Shown: positions 33,039-42,200, counted from the first letter of the stretch. The stretch: 50,998 nucleotides of DNA from DATLYB01 sp964502525 (GCA_964502525.1 CAZCXH010000014.1:1-50998), one strand, 5' to 3'. Numbers and translations: made by a program. Notes: generated from the sequence alone by a model not told the origin.

Positions 33039-33773
33039 TCAGTAGCTCTCTTTAACAAGACTTGAATGATTAAAGGTGTTTGAGGAAATCCTGCCGAATA
33101 TAATCGCGGTAATTAACTTAAAACCCTGGCATATCAGTTTCATGGCGGAATGAGAAGAAGTCGCACCGGACATATCATATGCAATTGGAATAAAGTTTAT
33201 TTTTCCTTTTGCGAGTTTCATCAGGGTAATATCAAGCAGCAAGGGGTGGGATAAGCGCCCAAGTGTTTGAAAAGCCAGTTCTTTTTTAACAAGGCGCAGG
33301 GATGATCCGGAGTGTTTCGATAGATCCGCTGAAGCATCAACGGAGGCCCTTACAACTGCATTGAAGATCAAGCTCCCGATTTTCCGGAACGGACTTCGTT
33401 GCTCTGAAATCGGTTCAGCATATAACAATGCGTCAGAAATATTTTTTTGATTTAGGAGTGTAATAATTGATTTAGGAGGCGGGCATCCATCCACATCTAT
33501 GGTAATGACGTAATCACAGGTGGCGAAATGCATGCCGCAAACAGTGGCTGAATATTGGCCATAATTTTTTTTAAGCCTTACCAGCCTGATGTTTGCGTGC
33601 TTTTTTCGAAGTTCAGAAATCGTAGATACTGTTTGGTCGGAAGAACCGTCATCAACAAAAATCAATTCAAAAGATTCTTTCAGAATGTTAAAGGTATCAT
33701 AGAGTTCATTGCAAACGGACTCAATGAATTGTTCTGAATTAAAGACCGGGACGACAACAGAAAAATCGGACAT
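33039..33773 (-). CDS. GT2 family glycosyltransferase
   Basis: A GT-A fold transferase: FSVVVPVFNSEQF, LIFVDDGSSDQT and YGQYSATVCGMHFATCDYV precede the metal site ITIDVDGCPPP near residue 94. It is 244 residues without the two C-terminal membrane helices of the 26532-27437 enzyme, though both share the polyprenyl-phosphate-type order of motifs. It may act on a soluble or lipid-linked acceptor. It stands alone on the minus strand, 155 bp from the GNAT gene. Confidence 0.87.
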   Translation of the reverse strand: MSDFSVVVPVFNSEQFIESVCNELYDTFNILKESFELIFVDDGSSDQTVSTISELRKKHANIRLVRLKKNYGQYSATVCGMHFATCDYVITIDVDGCPPPKSIITLLNQKNISDALLYAEPISEQRSPFRKIGSLIFNAVVRASVDASADLSKHSGSSLRLVKKELAFQTLGRLSHPLLLDITLMKLAKGKINFIPIAYDMSGATSSHSAMKLICQGFKLITAIIFGRISSNTFNHSSLVKESY

Positions 33774-33928
33774 CTATAAAAAAACGCTTAGACAGCAAGT
33801 TATGGGTATCCAGGAAAAATATTTCGTGGCAATGTATCCCCCGCTTCTAAATTGAGCAGCCAAAGTGATTTGAGTTTTAAATTAGACAAATTAGACAATG
33901 CATTATTTATAAAGGCACTCGGAAAAGT

Positions 33929-34528
33929 TCAGGTGTGCTGTGAGGTGATGCTTTTCAAAAAAGTATATTTATCATCTTCGTTCCCTACCTCTATTTTCAT
34001 CGGAATGTTCCTGAGCAGAGCTTTTCTAATGTTTTTTGTACGCAACTCAAAATCATTTTTATGACATATCCCGGTTATAAAATTATTTTCTCTTTTCATT
34101 TCAACAAATCCCAAACGTTTATTCATCTCAACAGCAGCCGAATTCTTATAGTGCATTATAGAATAAATTTTATCAAAATCAAGATGCTCAAAAAAGAAGA
34201 TTGTAAGCAATAAAACCGACTTAATGACCAAAGGCGAATTGCTGAAATGAGGATTTCCGATAAAAATATTCCCCCAAAAGCTTTTTTGCTCTAAATCTAT
34301 GCCATGCACATATATGGTTCCCAGCGAAATGTTACTCTCATCAATCATAAAATAAATGGAGGTTGTGGGATCAATTCCCTGGAACCAGCGGATTTGTTCT
34401 TCCCTTGATATTGGCTTGCGGTTTACCAGATATTGATTTACCCGGTCGGCATTACGCCATTGCCGGATCTGTTCTATGTCAGATTCACATATAGTTCTCA
34501 AAATAGTTGATTGGTGGATGATCTTCAA
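33929..34528 (-). CDS. GNAT-family N-acetyltransferase
   Basis: The N-terminus (LRTICESDIEQIRQWRN) is the classic start of RimI/PseH-like GNATs. The acetyl-CoA-binding region runs through ISLGTIYVHGIDLEQKSFWGN and the helix around FDKIYSIMHYKNSAAVEMNKRLGF, the family-typical end. The last ~45 residues extend beyond the fold. In this setting an acyl-CoA-dependent N-acylation of the amino sugar is plausible (inferred). It overlaps the truncated aminotransferase frame by four bases. Confidence 0.82.
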   Translation of the reverse strand: MKIIHQSTILRTICESDIEQIRQWRNADRVNQYLVNRKPISREEQIRWFQGIDPTTSIYFMIDESNISLGTIYVHGIDLEQKSFWGNIFIGNPHFSNSPLVIKSVLLLTIFFFEHLDFDKIYSIMHYKNSAAVEMNKRLGFVEMKRENNFITGICHKNDFELRTKNIRKALLRNIPMKIEVGNEDDKYTFLKSITSQHT

Positions 34529-35013
34529 GGGAGAAGCTGCTTTTTCACTTTTTGCTTCAATATTCTGAATGGACTCTCAAGTATAGATGCTGGCTCCATC
34601 TCGCAAGCCGCTCCTGCGCAGTGCACAATCACAATCGCCACGGTTTTGCTGGTGATAGCCTGCTCTATCAACGTTTCATTAATATTCATCGTATCAGGAC
34701 GAATATCCACAAATACGGGAATCCCATCTCTTAAAACAAATGAATTAGCTGTGGCAACAATGGTGTACGAAGGCATAATTATTTCATCTCCGGCTTTAAT
34801 ATCCATTAACAAAGCCGTTAATTCCAATGCATGGGTGACTGAATTTGTCAATAGCACAAAGGGGCAGCCATAAAATCTTTTGAGCCATTCCTCGCACTTA
34901 AAGGAGAAATGCCGGGTACTGAAAAACGAAGAGTTCTCCAATAACTCCGATACATATTTTTGCTCGTTGCCTGTAACCGCAGGACGGTTAAAATCTATCA
35001 TACTTGAAGCCAA
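34525..35013 (-). pseudogene. truncated DegT/WecE aminotransferase
   Basis: The 162 residues match the first ~140 residues of the intact paralogue at 27469-28638: FYGCPFVLLTNSVTHALELT, DEIIMPSYTIVATANSFVLR and FVDIRPDTMNINETLIEQAI. The homology ends at HCAGAACEME; the following SILESPFRILKQKVKK tail is foreign, and the PLP-Asp, Schiff-base lysine and C-terminal domain are lost. It cannot be an aminotransferase. The frame ends in an ATGA overlap with the GNAT gene, so a deletion may have fused the fragment to that operon. Confidence 0.8.
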
Positions 35014-35098
35014 GTTAGCTCCTCTTTAAAGTTATTAATTTTCTTAGCTTTGCACGGCTGGTTGATTATGGCTCAAAAGGTTACGTTATCTGTTCATA

Positions 35099-36457
35099 AT
35101 GAATGATTTGGCCGATAAAATCGGAATAAGAAAAGCGAAAATAGCAATTGTTGGTTTCGGATATATTGGCACGTGTTTCGGAGTCGCATTAGCACAAAAA
35201 GGCTACACCGTAATCGGAATTGATAATGACAAGAAAGTCATTAGCGAGTTAAATAAGGGCCGTACTAAGATCAACGAAGTAGGGTTTGTCCAACTGGTAA
35301 AAGATCTGGTTGGGAAAGGACGCTTAAGCGGCAACACAGACTATTCCTCTATTAAAAATACTGATATTATCTTACTGACTGTCGGCACTCCAATAAACCA
35401 GGATTTAGCACCCGATTTCACCCAATTAAAAAAGGCGTGCAGTTCAATTAAAAACTACATCTCCGACCAACTGGTGATTATCAAGAGCACCATTCCGCCA
35501 TTAACCACTGAAAGTTTAATAAAAGAGATGTTATTCCCAGGCAAAAGTAAAGAAGAAATTCTGTTAGCTTACTGCCCGGAAAGAATTGCACAGGGAAACG
35601 CACTTGAAGAACTCCGGCATATACCCGCCATTATTGGAGGGATCAATGAAAATAGCTCGAAGGCAGCTTCGTTTTTCTTTAAACATGCATTGGATTTGAA
35701 AACAATTAAAATGGCCAATCCCCGAGCAGCAGAACTGACAAAACTTGCTGATAATCTATGGATAGATTTGAATATAGCGATGGCCAGTGAACTTGCGTTA
35801 TTGGCCGATAAGTTGGATTTGGATGTGCTGGAAGTAATCGGAGCTGCTAATTCACTATCTACGAAGGGGAAAGGGAAGATCAATATTTTAACCCCCAGCA
35901 TTGGCGTAGGAGGTTCTTGTTTAACTAAAGACTCCTGGTTTTTGGATAACCTGGCAAAAAGTAAACAGCTTTCAATTTATACTCCGGCTCTTGCCCGCAA
36001 AATAAATGACAACATGCCCTTTTATGCGGCTAATCTGATAACAATGGAATTGTCGAAATCCGGGAAAGACTTAAGCAAAAGCAAGGTTGCGGTTTTGGGT
36101 CTGGCATTTAAAAATAATACCGGAGATTGCAGGTTCACTCCGGTTAAGAAGGTTGTAGAAGCACTTTTGGATAAGGGCTGTTCTATAGAATTATTTGATC
36201 CGCTGGTATCAGAAACGGAGGCATCAACAGTAACCCATATCCCATTAAGTCCATCATTGGAAACCGTCTTGGAAAATGCGGATTGTGTGGCATTTTTGGC
36301 CGGACATAAATTTTTCAGAGATTATGGATTAAATAAAATAATCAATTACCTGAAGCCGGGAACACTCGTATTTGATGGCCGAATTTTCCTGACCAGAAAA
36401 GAAATTAAATTGATTAAAAGCGCAGGTCTGAAATATAAGGGAACGGGAAGAGTATGA
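35099..36457 (+). CDS. nucleotide-sugar dehydrogenase (WecC/UgdH-like)
   Basis: An NAD-dependent enzyme oxidising the C6 hydroxyl of a UDP-sugar to a uronate. The Rossmann motif KIAIVGFGYIGTCFGVAL starts near residue 14. TVGTPIN, IIKSTIPP, the CPER segment and the catalytic Cys in GVGGSCLTKDSWFL near 274 follow, with VLGLAFKNNTGDCR in the C-terminal NAD half. At 452 residues and with the CPERIAQG wording it resembles WecC/TviB as much as UDP-glucose dehydrogenase. It is coupled (4-bp overlap) to the epimerase gene. Substrate specificity cannot be read directly. Confidence 0.9.
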   Translation: MNDLADKIGIRKAKIAIVGFGYIGTCFGVALAQKGYTVIGIDNDKKVISELNKGRTKINEVGFVQLVKDLVGKGRLSGNTDYSSIKNTDIILLTVGTPINQDLAPDFTQLKKACSSIKNYISDQLVIIKSTIPPLTTESLIKEMLFPGKSKEEILLAYCPERIAQGNALEELRHIPAIIGGINENSSKAASFFFKHALDLKTIKMANPRAAELTKLADNLWIDLNIAMASELALLADKLDLDVLEVIGAANSLSTKGKGKINILTPSIGVGGSCLTKDSWFLDNLAKSKQLSIYTPALARKINDNMPFYAANLITMELSKSGKDLSKSKVAVLGLAFKNNTGDCRFTPVKKVVEALLDKGCSIELFDPLVSETEASTVTHIPLSPSLETVLENADCVAFLAGHKFFRDYGLNKIINYLKPGTLVFDGRIFLTRKEIKLIKSAGLKYKGTGRV

Positions 36458-37443
36458 AAAATCAGGTTTTGATCACCGGTGGCTGCGGGTTTATCGGAAG
36501 CCACCTGACCGGCCGGTTGCTTTCAATGGGTTTCCCCGTTAAAGTTTTTGATTATATTTCACTGTACGAGGCGCGTAATTTGGCAGAGTTTGCATCTCAC
36601 CCGAAGTTCCAATATGTGCAGGGTGATATCAGAAGCGGAAAGGACATTGCAGACGCAATTAACAAGGATGTCCTGTGCATTTTTCATCTCGCTGCGATTG
36701 TGGGAATTCAAAACTATATTGAAGATCCGATAAATGTAATTGATATAAATATAATCGGAACAAGAAATGTTTTGACAGCCGCAGCCAGACATGGAACACG
36801 ATTAATATACACAAGCACCAGTGAGATTTTTGGCAAGAACCCTAACGTTCCCTGGAAAGAGGAGGATGACCGTGTGCTTGGGCCTACTACGGTGGAGAGG
36901 TGGGCTTACAGTTCAAGCAAAGCGGTCGGAGAACATCTGGTTATGGCGTATTTTAAAAAACATGCCCTGCCAGTTACGATAACGCGCTATTTTAATGTAT
37001 ATGGGCCAAAACAAAATCCGATTTTTGTCATTTCGAAAAATATTCACAGGGCATTAAATGGACTTGCCCCGGTGGTTTATGACGGAGGCGCTCAGACACG
37101 TTGCTTCACGTATATTAATGACGCAGTGGATGCTACGGTAGCGGTTTTTCAAAATGATCTTACCATCGGACAGATTTATAATATCGGGTCGAACATGGAA
37201 GCTACGATTGGCGAGGCGATTAAGTTAATTATTGGTTTAACTAATAATGAATCAGGCTATGAGCACCTTCGAACCTCTGAATTCTACGGTGACCAATATC
37301 AGGATATCAACAGGAGAATTCCGGATGTTTCTAAGATAAAAAGAGATTTAGGCTGGAGCGCAGGTATTACGCTGCAAAACGGAATTTCGGAAACCATTGC
37401 CTGGGCAAGAAAAAACACATGGTGGCTTTCATTGAAAACATAG
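36454..37443 (+). CDS. NAD-dependent epimerase/dehydratase (extended SDR)
   Basis: The extended SDR protein has LITGGCGFIGSHLTGRLL (NAD loop), HLAAIVGIQNYI, the Ser/Thr of the triad in YTSTSEIFG and the YxxxK pair in WAYSSSKAVGEHLV. The segment NPNVPWKEEDDRVLGPTT resembles ArnA C-terminal/UDP-xylose synthase-type decarboxylases. With the coupled dehydrogenase it could turn a UDP-hexose into a UDP-uronate and then epimerise or decarboxylate it (inferred). 329 residues is normal. Confidence 0.87.
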   Translation: MKNQVLITGGCGFIGSHLTGRLLSMGFPVKVFDYISLYEARNLAEFASHPKFQYVQGDIRSGKDIADAINKDVLCIFHLAAIVGIQNYIEDPINVIDINIIGTRNVLTAAARHGTRLIYTSTSEIFGKNPNVPWKEEDDRVLGPTTVERWAYSSSKAVGEHLVMAYFKKHALPVTITRYFNVYGPKQNPIFVISKNIHRALNGLAPVVYDGGAQTRCFTYINDAVDATVAVFQNDLTIGQIYNIGSNMEATIGEAIKLIIGLTNNESGYEHLRTSEFYGDQYQDINRRIPDVSKIKRDLGWSAGITLQNGISETIAWARKNTWWLSLKT

Positions 37444-37469
37444 ATAGTGCATTTTCGGTGGTCTTTTTA

Positions 37470-37491
37470 AAAACTATTTATAAATAGTTTT
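37470..37491. terminator. perfect 22-bp palindrome between convergent genes
   Basis: AAAACTATTTA is followed immediately by its reverse complement; weaker TTCGGT / ACCGAA arms lie outside. It spans the stop codon of the radical SAM gene (37474) and lies 27 bp past the epimerase stop. T-rich flanks exist on both strands. A bidirectional terminator is plausible but the stem is AT-rich. Confidence 0.4.
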
Positions 37492-38859
37492 ACCGAATGC
37501 TAGCCTAAAAAAAATAGAAATTGATTTCACAAAAAAATTCAAATCTTTAAAGAGAGGCAGATAATTCATAATTGTCCTCCCGCGGAAGTAAAAACTCAGG
37601 AACGCCAGTCTGTAAACAGCATCCATTTCCGTTTTTTTTACAGTGTCAGGATAGTAAATTGGAAACGGAATTTCACCTCTCATGTATTGGTACCATAAAT
37701 TCCTGTCAATTTTATTTTTCTTTACGCCTTCTTTGTAAATCTCAACATCGGGAAGCGGAACCATTCGCGTAAAAAGTATATTAAACGGCCTCAAAAGGCT
37801 AGCAAAACGAATTGTTTCTTTCATTTCTGCTATGGTTTCATTATGATGTCCAAAAATAAAGTTGGCCATTGTTTTTATGCCATGAAGCTCACACAATTCA
37901 AACACTTCCTTAAACTTTGAATTGCTTATTTTCTTGCCGGTGGAATAACGAATTCTTTCTACACCAGACTCAACGCCAAAAGTGATTTTTTTGCATCCGG
38001 CCCTTTTCATAAACAACAGGAGTTCTTCATCTATCAAGTCAGCTCTTGTTTCACAACCCCAATCGAATTTAACCCCATTCTTAACGATAGTTTCACAAAT
38101 ACTTATTATCCTTTTACGGTTAATGGTAAAAGTTAAATCCATAAATTCAAGCCACTCTACGCCCAGGTCTTCCACTAAAAAACGAATATGCCTGATCACA
38201 TTTTCCTCAGTCAGGTATCGGAATTTCATCTGAGATGCGCTGGCGCAAAAATTACAATCATATGGACATCCCCTTGTTGTGAAAATGGACATGAATATTT
38301 TATTCGTGCTGGCAGAATAATATTTCCCGATTGGAAGTTTGTCATAACAGGGCATAGGTAAATCATTGATATCCGGGATAAAGTCAGGGGGGTTCACGAT
38401 CAAATAACCATTGTTGTTTATGATAAGGCCCTTTAAATCTTCCGGGGGAAGCGCTCCATTTATTAAGCATTTGCATAATTCTAAAAAGCAATATTCGGTA
38501 TCGCCATATATACCGTAGTTCACGCCTAATTCTAATACAATATTTGGATCAGCATTAACATGGTATCCTTCTATCACCAGCGGTATTCCGGCAAATTGTC
38601 TTCTGATTCCCCTGACAGTCTTATAAGCATCGGGTAAAGTAGATGGGAATGCTGCTACACAAATGATGGAAGGCTTTTGTTTTTTAATCCGTAATGAAAT
38701 ATCCTCTATGCTGCTGTTTGAGGCGGCAGGCTCAATGACTTCAGAAATAAAACCGCTTTTCTCAACTACGGCTGCCAACTGTATTAATTTCAAATAAGGA
38801 GCAGGAGCGGCTAAGTCTCTCGGATTAATAAACAAGACATCAATCTTACCCTTTCTCAT
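37474..38859 (-). CDS. radical SAM protein, B12-binding-like N-terminal domain
   Basis: A class B-like radical SAM enzyme. Residues 1-150 have a Rossmann fold like cobalamin-binding domains, but no DxHxxG motif is visible in the usual place, so a base-off B12 ligand is doubtful. The cluster motif TTRGCPYDCNFCAS lies near residues 195-206. Downstream are GCETRADLI and KKITFGVESG, the SAM-binding glycine-rich strands. The C-terminal ~110 residues are aromatic and family specific. The reaction (methylation, sulfur insertion or ring formation) is unknown. It sits beside the sugar-nucleotide genes, so a sugar or lipid substrate is possible. Confidence 0.83.
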   Translation of the reverse strand: MRKGKIDVLFINPRDLAAPAPYLKLIQLAAVVEKSGFISEVIEPAASNSSIEDISLRIKKQKPSIICVAAFPSTLPDAYKTVRGIRRQFAGIPLVIEGYHVNADPNIVLELGVNYGIYGDTEYCFLELCKCLINGALPPEDLKGLIINNNGYLIVNPPDFIPDINDLPMPCYDKLPIGKYYSASTNKIFMSIFTTRGCPYDCNFCASASQMKFRYLTEENVIRHIRFLVEDLGVEWLEFMDLTFTINRKRIISICETIVKNGVKFDWGCETRADLIDEELLLFMKRAGCKKITFGVESGVERIRYSTGKKISNSKFKEVFELCELHGIKTMANFIFGHHNETIAEMKETIRFASLLRPFNILFTRMVPLPDVEIYKEGVKKNKIDRNLWYQYMRGEIPFPIYYPDTVKKTEMDAVYRLAFLSFYFRGRTIMNYLPLFKDLNFFVKSISIFFRLAFGKTIYK

Positions 38860-38943
38860 TGTAAAAACTATCTGATCTAGCTTAAAAAAATTAAGTCATT
38901 CAATTCAATGCTAATTTCAGGTATCCAACACAAATAATTTTAT

Positions 38944-39325
38944 CTGAGTATATCAAAATAAATTACCAAATAAAATCCTTGACAGCATTGAGTTTTATAA
39001 TTAGAACTGGCTTTGTTGCACGAATAAACCCTGATTTTACAGGTGTTTCAAGGTTTTTTGATGTCGAAATTTAACGAAAGAATAACTTAAAAAGTTCTGA
39101 AACCCTTATCAGCATTGAAGTTATTCATGCAACAAAGCCATTAGAACTTCAAACCTTGCTTAAACAATACTCCGGTGGTTTTTTCAGGTTTCAAAACCCA
39201 ATGCTGACAATATGTTCACAAATGATAGGTTTAATTTTAAGCAACTCAGCCTTTAGACTGAGTTTATCAAAATAAAAGATACCCGTAAGAACCCTTGACA
39301 ATATTGAGTTTCATAGTTTTAGTTC
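38944..39325. repeat. degenerate repeat block around the MITE
   Basis: The segment 38944-39008 (AGTATATCAAAATAAA through CCTTGACAGCATTGAG) recurs in degenerate form at 39257-39325 (AGTTTATCAAAATAAA through CCTTGACAATATTGAG). An inverted copy of the TGACAGCATTGAGTTTT core is at 39193-39209. The MITE 39008-39140 sits in this block. No gene is seen in the 38860-39396 gap. Confidence 0.5.
39008..39140. mobile_element. 133-bp MITE with 7-bp target duplication
   Basis: The 20-bp terminal inverted repeats are TGGCTTTGTTGCACGAATAA (39008-39027) and its near-complement at 39121-39140 (one mismatch). TTAGAAC directly precedes the element (39001-39007) and directly follows it (39141-39147), a 7-bp duplication. 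It has no coding capacity, and no matching transposase was seen in the window. Confidence 0.8.
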
Positions 39326-39396
39326 AAAAATCATTTAAAAAAAGCTAACGGACTATGACAAATTATAGCAAAATGGAAATAGCCTGTATTACATTG

Positions 39397-40425
39397 TTAT
39401 ATTTCTATTAAATCAGGACAGCATATTCCGTCAGTTCGTAGTAATACGTTGGCTAAGGACAAACCAACGCCAAATCCCGAGCATAATAACAATAGTTGTC
39501 CTGATTTCAACTGATCTTTCAGCTCTGTAACCAGCGTTAAGGGAATGGAGGCTGAACTGGTGTTGCCGAAATTATCTATCGAATAAGGCAATTTATCAAG
39601 GGATATGCGCAACCTCTTCCGGATGCTGTCATTGATAATTTTATTTGCCTGATGTAATATAAAGTAATGTATTGCATCTATATCGGTACTCGCAAAATCC
39701 AATAGTGAATTTATGGACGGAGCTACATTTCTCAGGCAGAATTCTAAAACTTTGCCCGGATTAAGTTGAGCAGCGTACTTTACGGTTTTCTCAGCATTCT
39801 TAACAGAAGATAAATAACGACTGCCGCTTTGAGGTGCGATTATGGAAGTAAATCCGCTGCCGTCTGACTGTAAACAAAAATGCATGCTGCCGGCATTATC
39901 TGATAGCTCCATTGCTGTAGCGGTTCCTGCATCTCCCATTAAAGGAAAAGCTATCTTGTCAGCGGAGTCAGCCAGAATGGAGGTGTCTCCTGCGAGCAAA
40001 ATAGCCTTGGAGATATTAAGTGCACGCATCATACTGCCGACTATTGATAGCCCGTACACCCAGCCTGAACACCCAAGGTTGATATCAAAGGATAAAGTGT
40101 TTTTCTGCAGATTCAGTTTGTCTTGAAGAATGATGGAAGTGGCCGGAAGCAGGTAATCAGGTGATTGCGATACCAACACCAGTAATCCTATTTCATCTTT
40201 CTTCCAGGCTAATTCGGATAATAGTTGCTCGGTCGCGTTTAAACATAAATCCGATGTGGTGTACTTATTATTGGAATGCCTTTTTGCTTTGACGCCAACG
40301 TGTTTTGAGAAGTCCTTTTTCTCCTGCTCTGAAAACATTGGATACGCAGATATGTGAAATACTTCAGCAGGAACACACGCGGCAATGCCTCTCACTAACA
40401 CGTTGTCAAGTGAATGGAGAGCCAT
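39397..40425 (-). CDS. 3-oxoacyl-ACP synthase III (KASIII)-like protein
   Basis: A thiolase-fold condensing enzyme. The nucleophile Cys119 is in NLGCSGWVYG, the His in FILHQANKI near 263 and the Asn in NFGNTSSASIP near 293, the full Cys-His-Asn set. In the family it condenses an acyl-CoA starter with malonyl-ACP. Here the ACP gene directly upstream (1-bp overlap) and the acyl-AMP ligase before it suggest a dedicated pathway rather than general fatty-acid synthesis (inferred). Confidence 0.88.
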   Translation of the reverse strand: MALHSLDNVLVRGIAACVPAEVFHISAYPMFSEQEKKDFSKHVGVKAKRHSNNKYTTSDLCLNATEQLLSELAWKKDEIGLLVLVSQSPDYLLPATSIILQDKLNLQKNTLSFDINLGCSGWVYGLSIVGSMMRALNISKAILLAGDTSILADSADKIAFPLMGDAGTATAMELSDNAGSMHFCLQSDGSGFTSIIAPQSGSRYLSSVKNAEKTVKYAAQLNPGKVLEFCLRNVAPSINSLLDFASTDIDAIHYFILHQANKIINDSIRKRLRISLDKLPYSIDNFGNTSSASIPLTLVTELKDQLKSGQLLLLCSGFGVGLSLANVLLRTDGICCPDLIEI

Positions 40426-40661
40426 TATTCATACATTTTCTGCTCTATAAAATCAGCAAGCTGTTTAATGCTGGTCAATCGCTTGAAATCGTCAGAACTC
40501 ATCATTATTTTGTATTCAAATTCTATCATTACCGATAAAACAACAGAATTGATAGAGTTCCAATTCAATGCTTCCTTAAATGCGGAATCTTGATTGAGTG
40601 TTCCGGGTGGAATATCATCAAATTCCTGCTCAATTTTTTTTATAAATACATCAATGTCCAT
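40425..40661 (-). CDS. dedicated acyl carrier protein
   Basis: The 78-residue protein has the helical, acidic composition of an ACP. The phosphopantetheine Ser36 sits in NWNSINSVVL: the usual Asp before the Ser is Asn, so it is an atypical carrier. It lies between the acyl-AMP ligase (6 bp upstream) and the KASIII gene (stop overlapping the next ATG), so it is probably a dedicated carrier of this operon rather than the housekeeping ACP. Confidence 0.8.
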   Translation of the reverse strand: MDIDVFIKKIEQEFDDIPPGTLNQDSAFKEALNWNSINSVVLSVMIEFEYKIMMSSDDFKRLTSIKQLADFIEQKMYE

Positions 40662-40667
40662 ATCAGA

Positions 40668-42200
40668 TTAGCTTACCGCAATAAATTTGTCATTAGTACA
40701 GGATTCTGCAATTTTTTTTCTATTCAATTTCATAGAAGCGGAAAGCAAATCGCTGTTGAACTTTCCATTAAGTATCATGAATTGCGAAATTTTTAACTCA
40801 TCCCCCTTTCCTTTATTATAGTTCTTTATTATTTCCTGGATATCATTTTCCGCGGAAGGATTTCGAGCAACAGAATCTTTCAACTTGAAAATCACTGAGA
40901 GTGAGTCAGCATTATCCCCGAACACCACTACATTATCAAAAATGGGGTGTTGAATCAGATACTGCTCAATCTCTTCAGGGTAAACATACGCGCCTTTGGA
41001 GTTTTTAAACGCGTTTTTCTTCCTGCCTGTTATGCTCAGAAACCCTTCGTGATCGAGGTTCACGATATCTCCGGTATGAAACCAACCATTTTTATCACGT
41101 GCTAAATCCAGTTGAAATTTATCAGTTAAATAACCTTTCATGACACAATCTCCTTTTACTAAAAGTTCACCATCATCTGAAAGAGCGACCTCCACAGAGG
41201 GTGAAATTTTTCCCACTGTTCCGATTTTGTAATTTTTTTTGGAATTATATGCCAAAAGCGATGCGGTTTCGGTTAAGCCATAAACCTCATAAACGTCAAT
41301 GGATTTTTCTTTAAATAATTCAAACAATTTGATGGGTATTGCTGCCCCTCCGCAAACAAATTTTCTTAAACTCTTCTCAACTGCGTTTGAAGAATTCAGT
41401 TGCTGGTATAATTCATTAAGAAGAAATGGGACCAATGCAGTAATCTGTGGTTCGAATAATAGGATATTTTCCAGCAGATTTTTATGGGACGCAGGATAAC
41501 ATGTAGTAATGCCTCTTAGCTGGTAAGAATAATTCAATTTTCTTTCCGCACTTTGGCATAGCTGAAGAAAACTGATGCTCCTTTTGCATTCTTGAAATAT
41601 ATCGGTTTCAGAGAATTCATTGACAGAAGTTAATATGTTCTTATGGGAAAGCACCACTCCTTTTGGAAGGCCGGTACTTCCAGAGGTAAACAGAACAACC
41701 GCAGAATCATCGGCATTAATTGCTTTTTTACGGCTCTCAATTTCATCAGTCGCATGCGTTGAACAATATGATGTGCCGTCCTTAATGTGCTTGCCCGAAC
41801 ATTTGATAGACAGTTCATCGGCAATAGATTGCAGCCGTAATAATAATGATTTTGAGGAGGAGAGAAGCCATGCGGGATATACTGTATTTAAGATGCTTTT
41901 TAGCTGAATGTCATTATATAATGGGGACAACGGCACATGGATTCCTCCGGCCTGCAGAATCCCTATTTCAGCTATATTCCATTCGGGTGAGTTGTTAATC
42001 ATGGTGACAACACGGTCACCTTTTTTCATGCCATTGTCAATCAAGTAACCACTAAAATCGTTGCTTTTCTTCATGTATTCACGGGAACATATCGGCATAG
42101 TTTTTCCTTGAATAAATTTTAAAAACACATGATGTTCATCTCCGTATCGTTTCTGTATCAGAAACGGAATATCAAAAAGACAACAGTTGCCTAAGTCCAA
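40668..42200 (-). CDS. acyl-AMP ligase (ANL superfamily)
   Basis: An AMP-forming ligase of 510 residues. The P-loop motif VVLFTSGSTGLPKGVVLSH lies near residues 168-186, VYGLTETA around 300 and FHTGDIVNLD in the hinge region, with GRKKNAFKNSKGAYVYPEE near the C-terminal lysine region. Together with the ACP and KASIII downstream it probably activates a carboxylic acid and loads it on the ACP. The acid and whether CoA or ACP is the acceptor are not visible in the sequence. Confidence 0.88.
   Translation of the reverse strand: MDLGNCCLFDIPFLIQKRYGDEHHVFLKFIQGKTMPICSREYMKKSNDFSGYLIDNGMKKGDRVVTMINNSPEWNIAEIGILQAGGIHVPLSPLYNDIQLKSILNTVYPAWLLSSSKSLLLRLQSIADELSIKCSGKHIKDGTSYCSTHATDEIESRKKAINADDSAVVLFTSGSTGLPKGVVLSHKNILTSVNEFSETDIFQECKRSISFLQLCQSAERKLNYSYQLRGITTCYPASHKNLLENILLFEPQITALVPFLLNELYQQLNSSNAVEKSLRKFVCGGAAIPIKLFELFKEKSIDVYEVYGLTETASLLAYNSKKNYKIGTVGKISPSVEVALSDDGELLVKGDCVMKGYLTDKFQLDLARDKNGWFHTGDIVNLDHEGFLSITGRKKNAFKNSKGAYVYPEEIEQYLIQHPIFDNVVVFGDNADSLSVIFKLKDSVARNPSAENDIQEIIKNYNKGKGDELKISQFMILNGKFNSDLLSASMKLNRKKIAESCTNDKFIAVS

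Noticed and set aside
38970..39005. sigma-70 TTGACA / TATAAT promoter
   Set aside because: The words are part of a degenerate repeat, and Bacteroidota use different promoter boxes.
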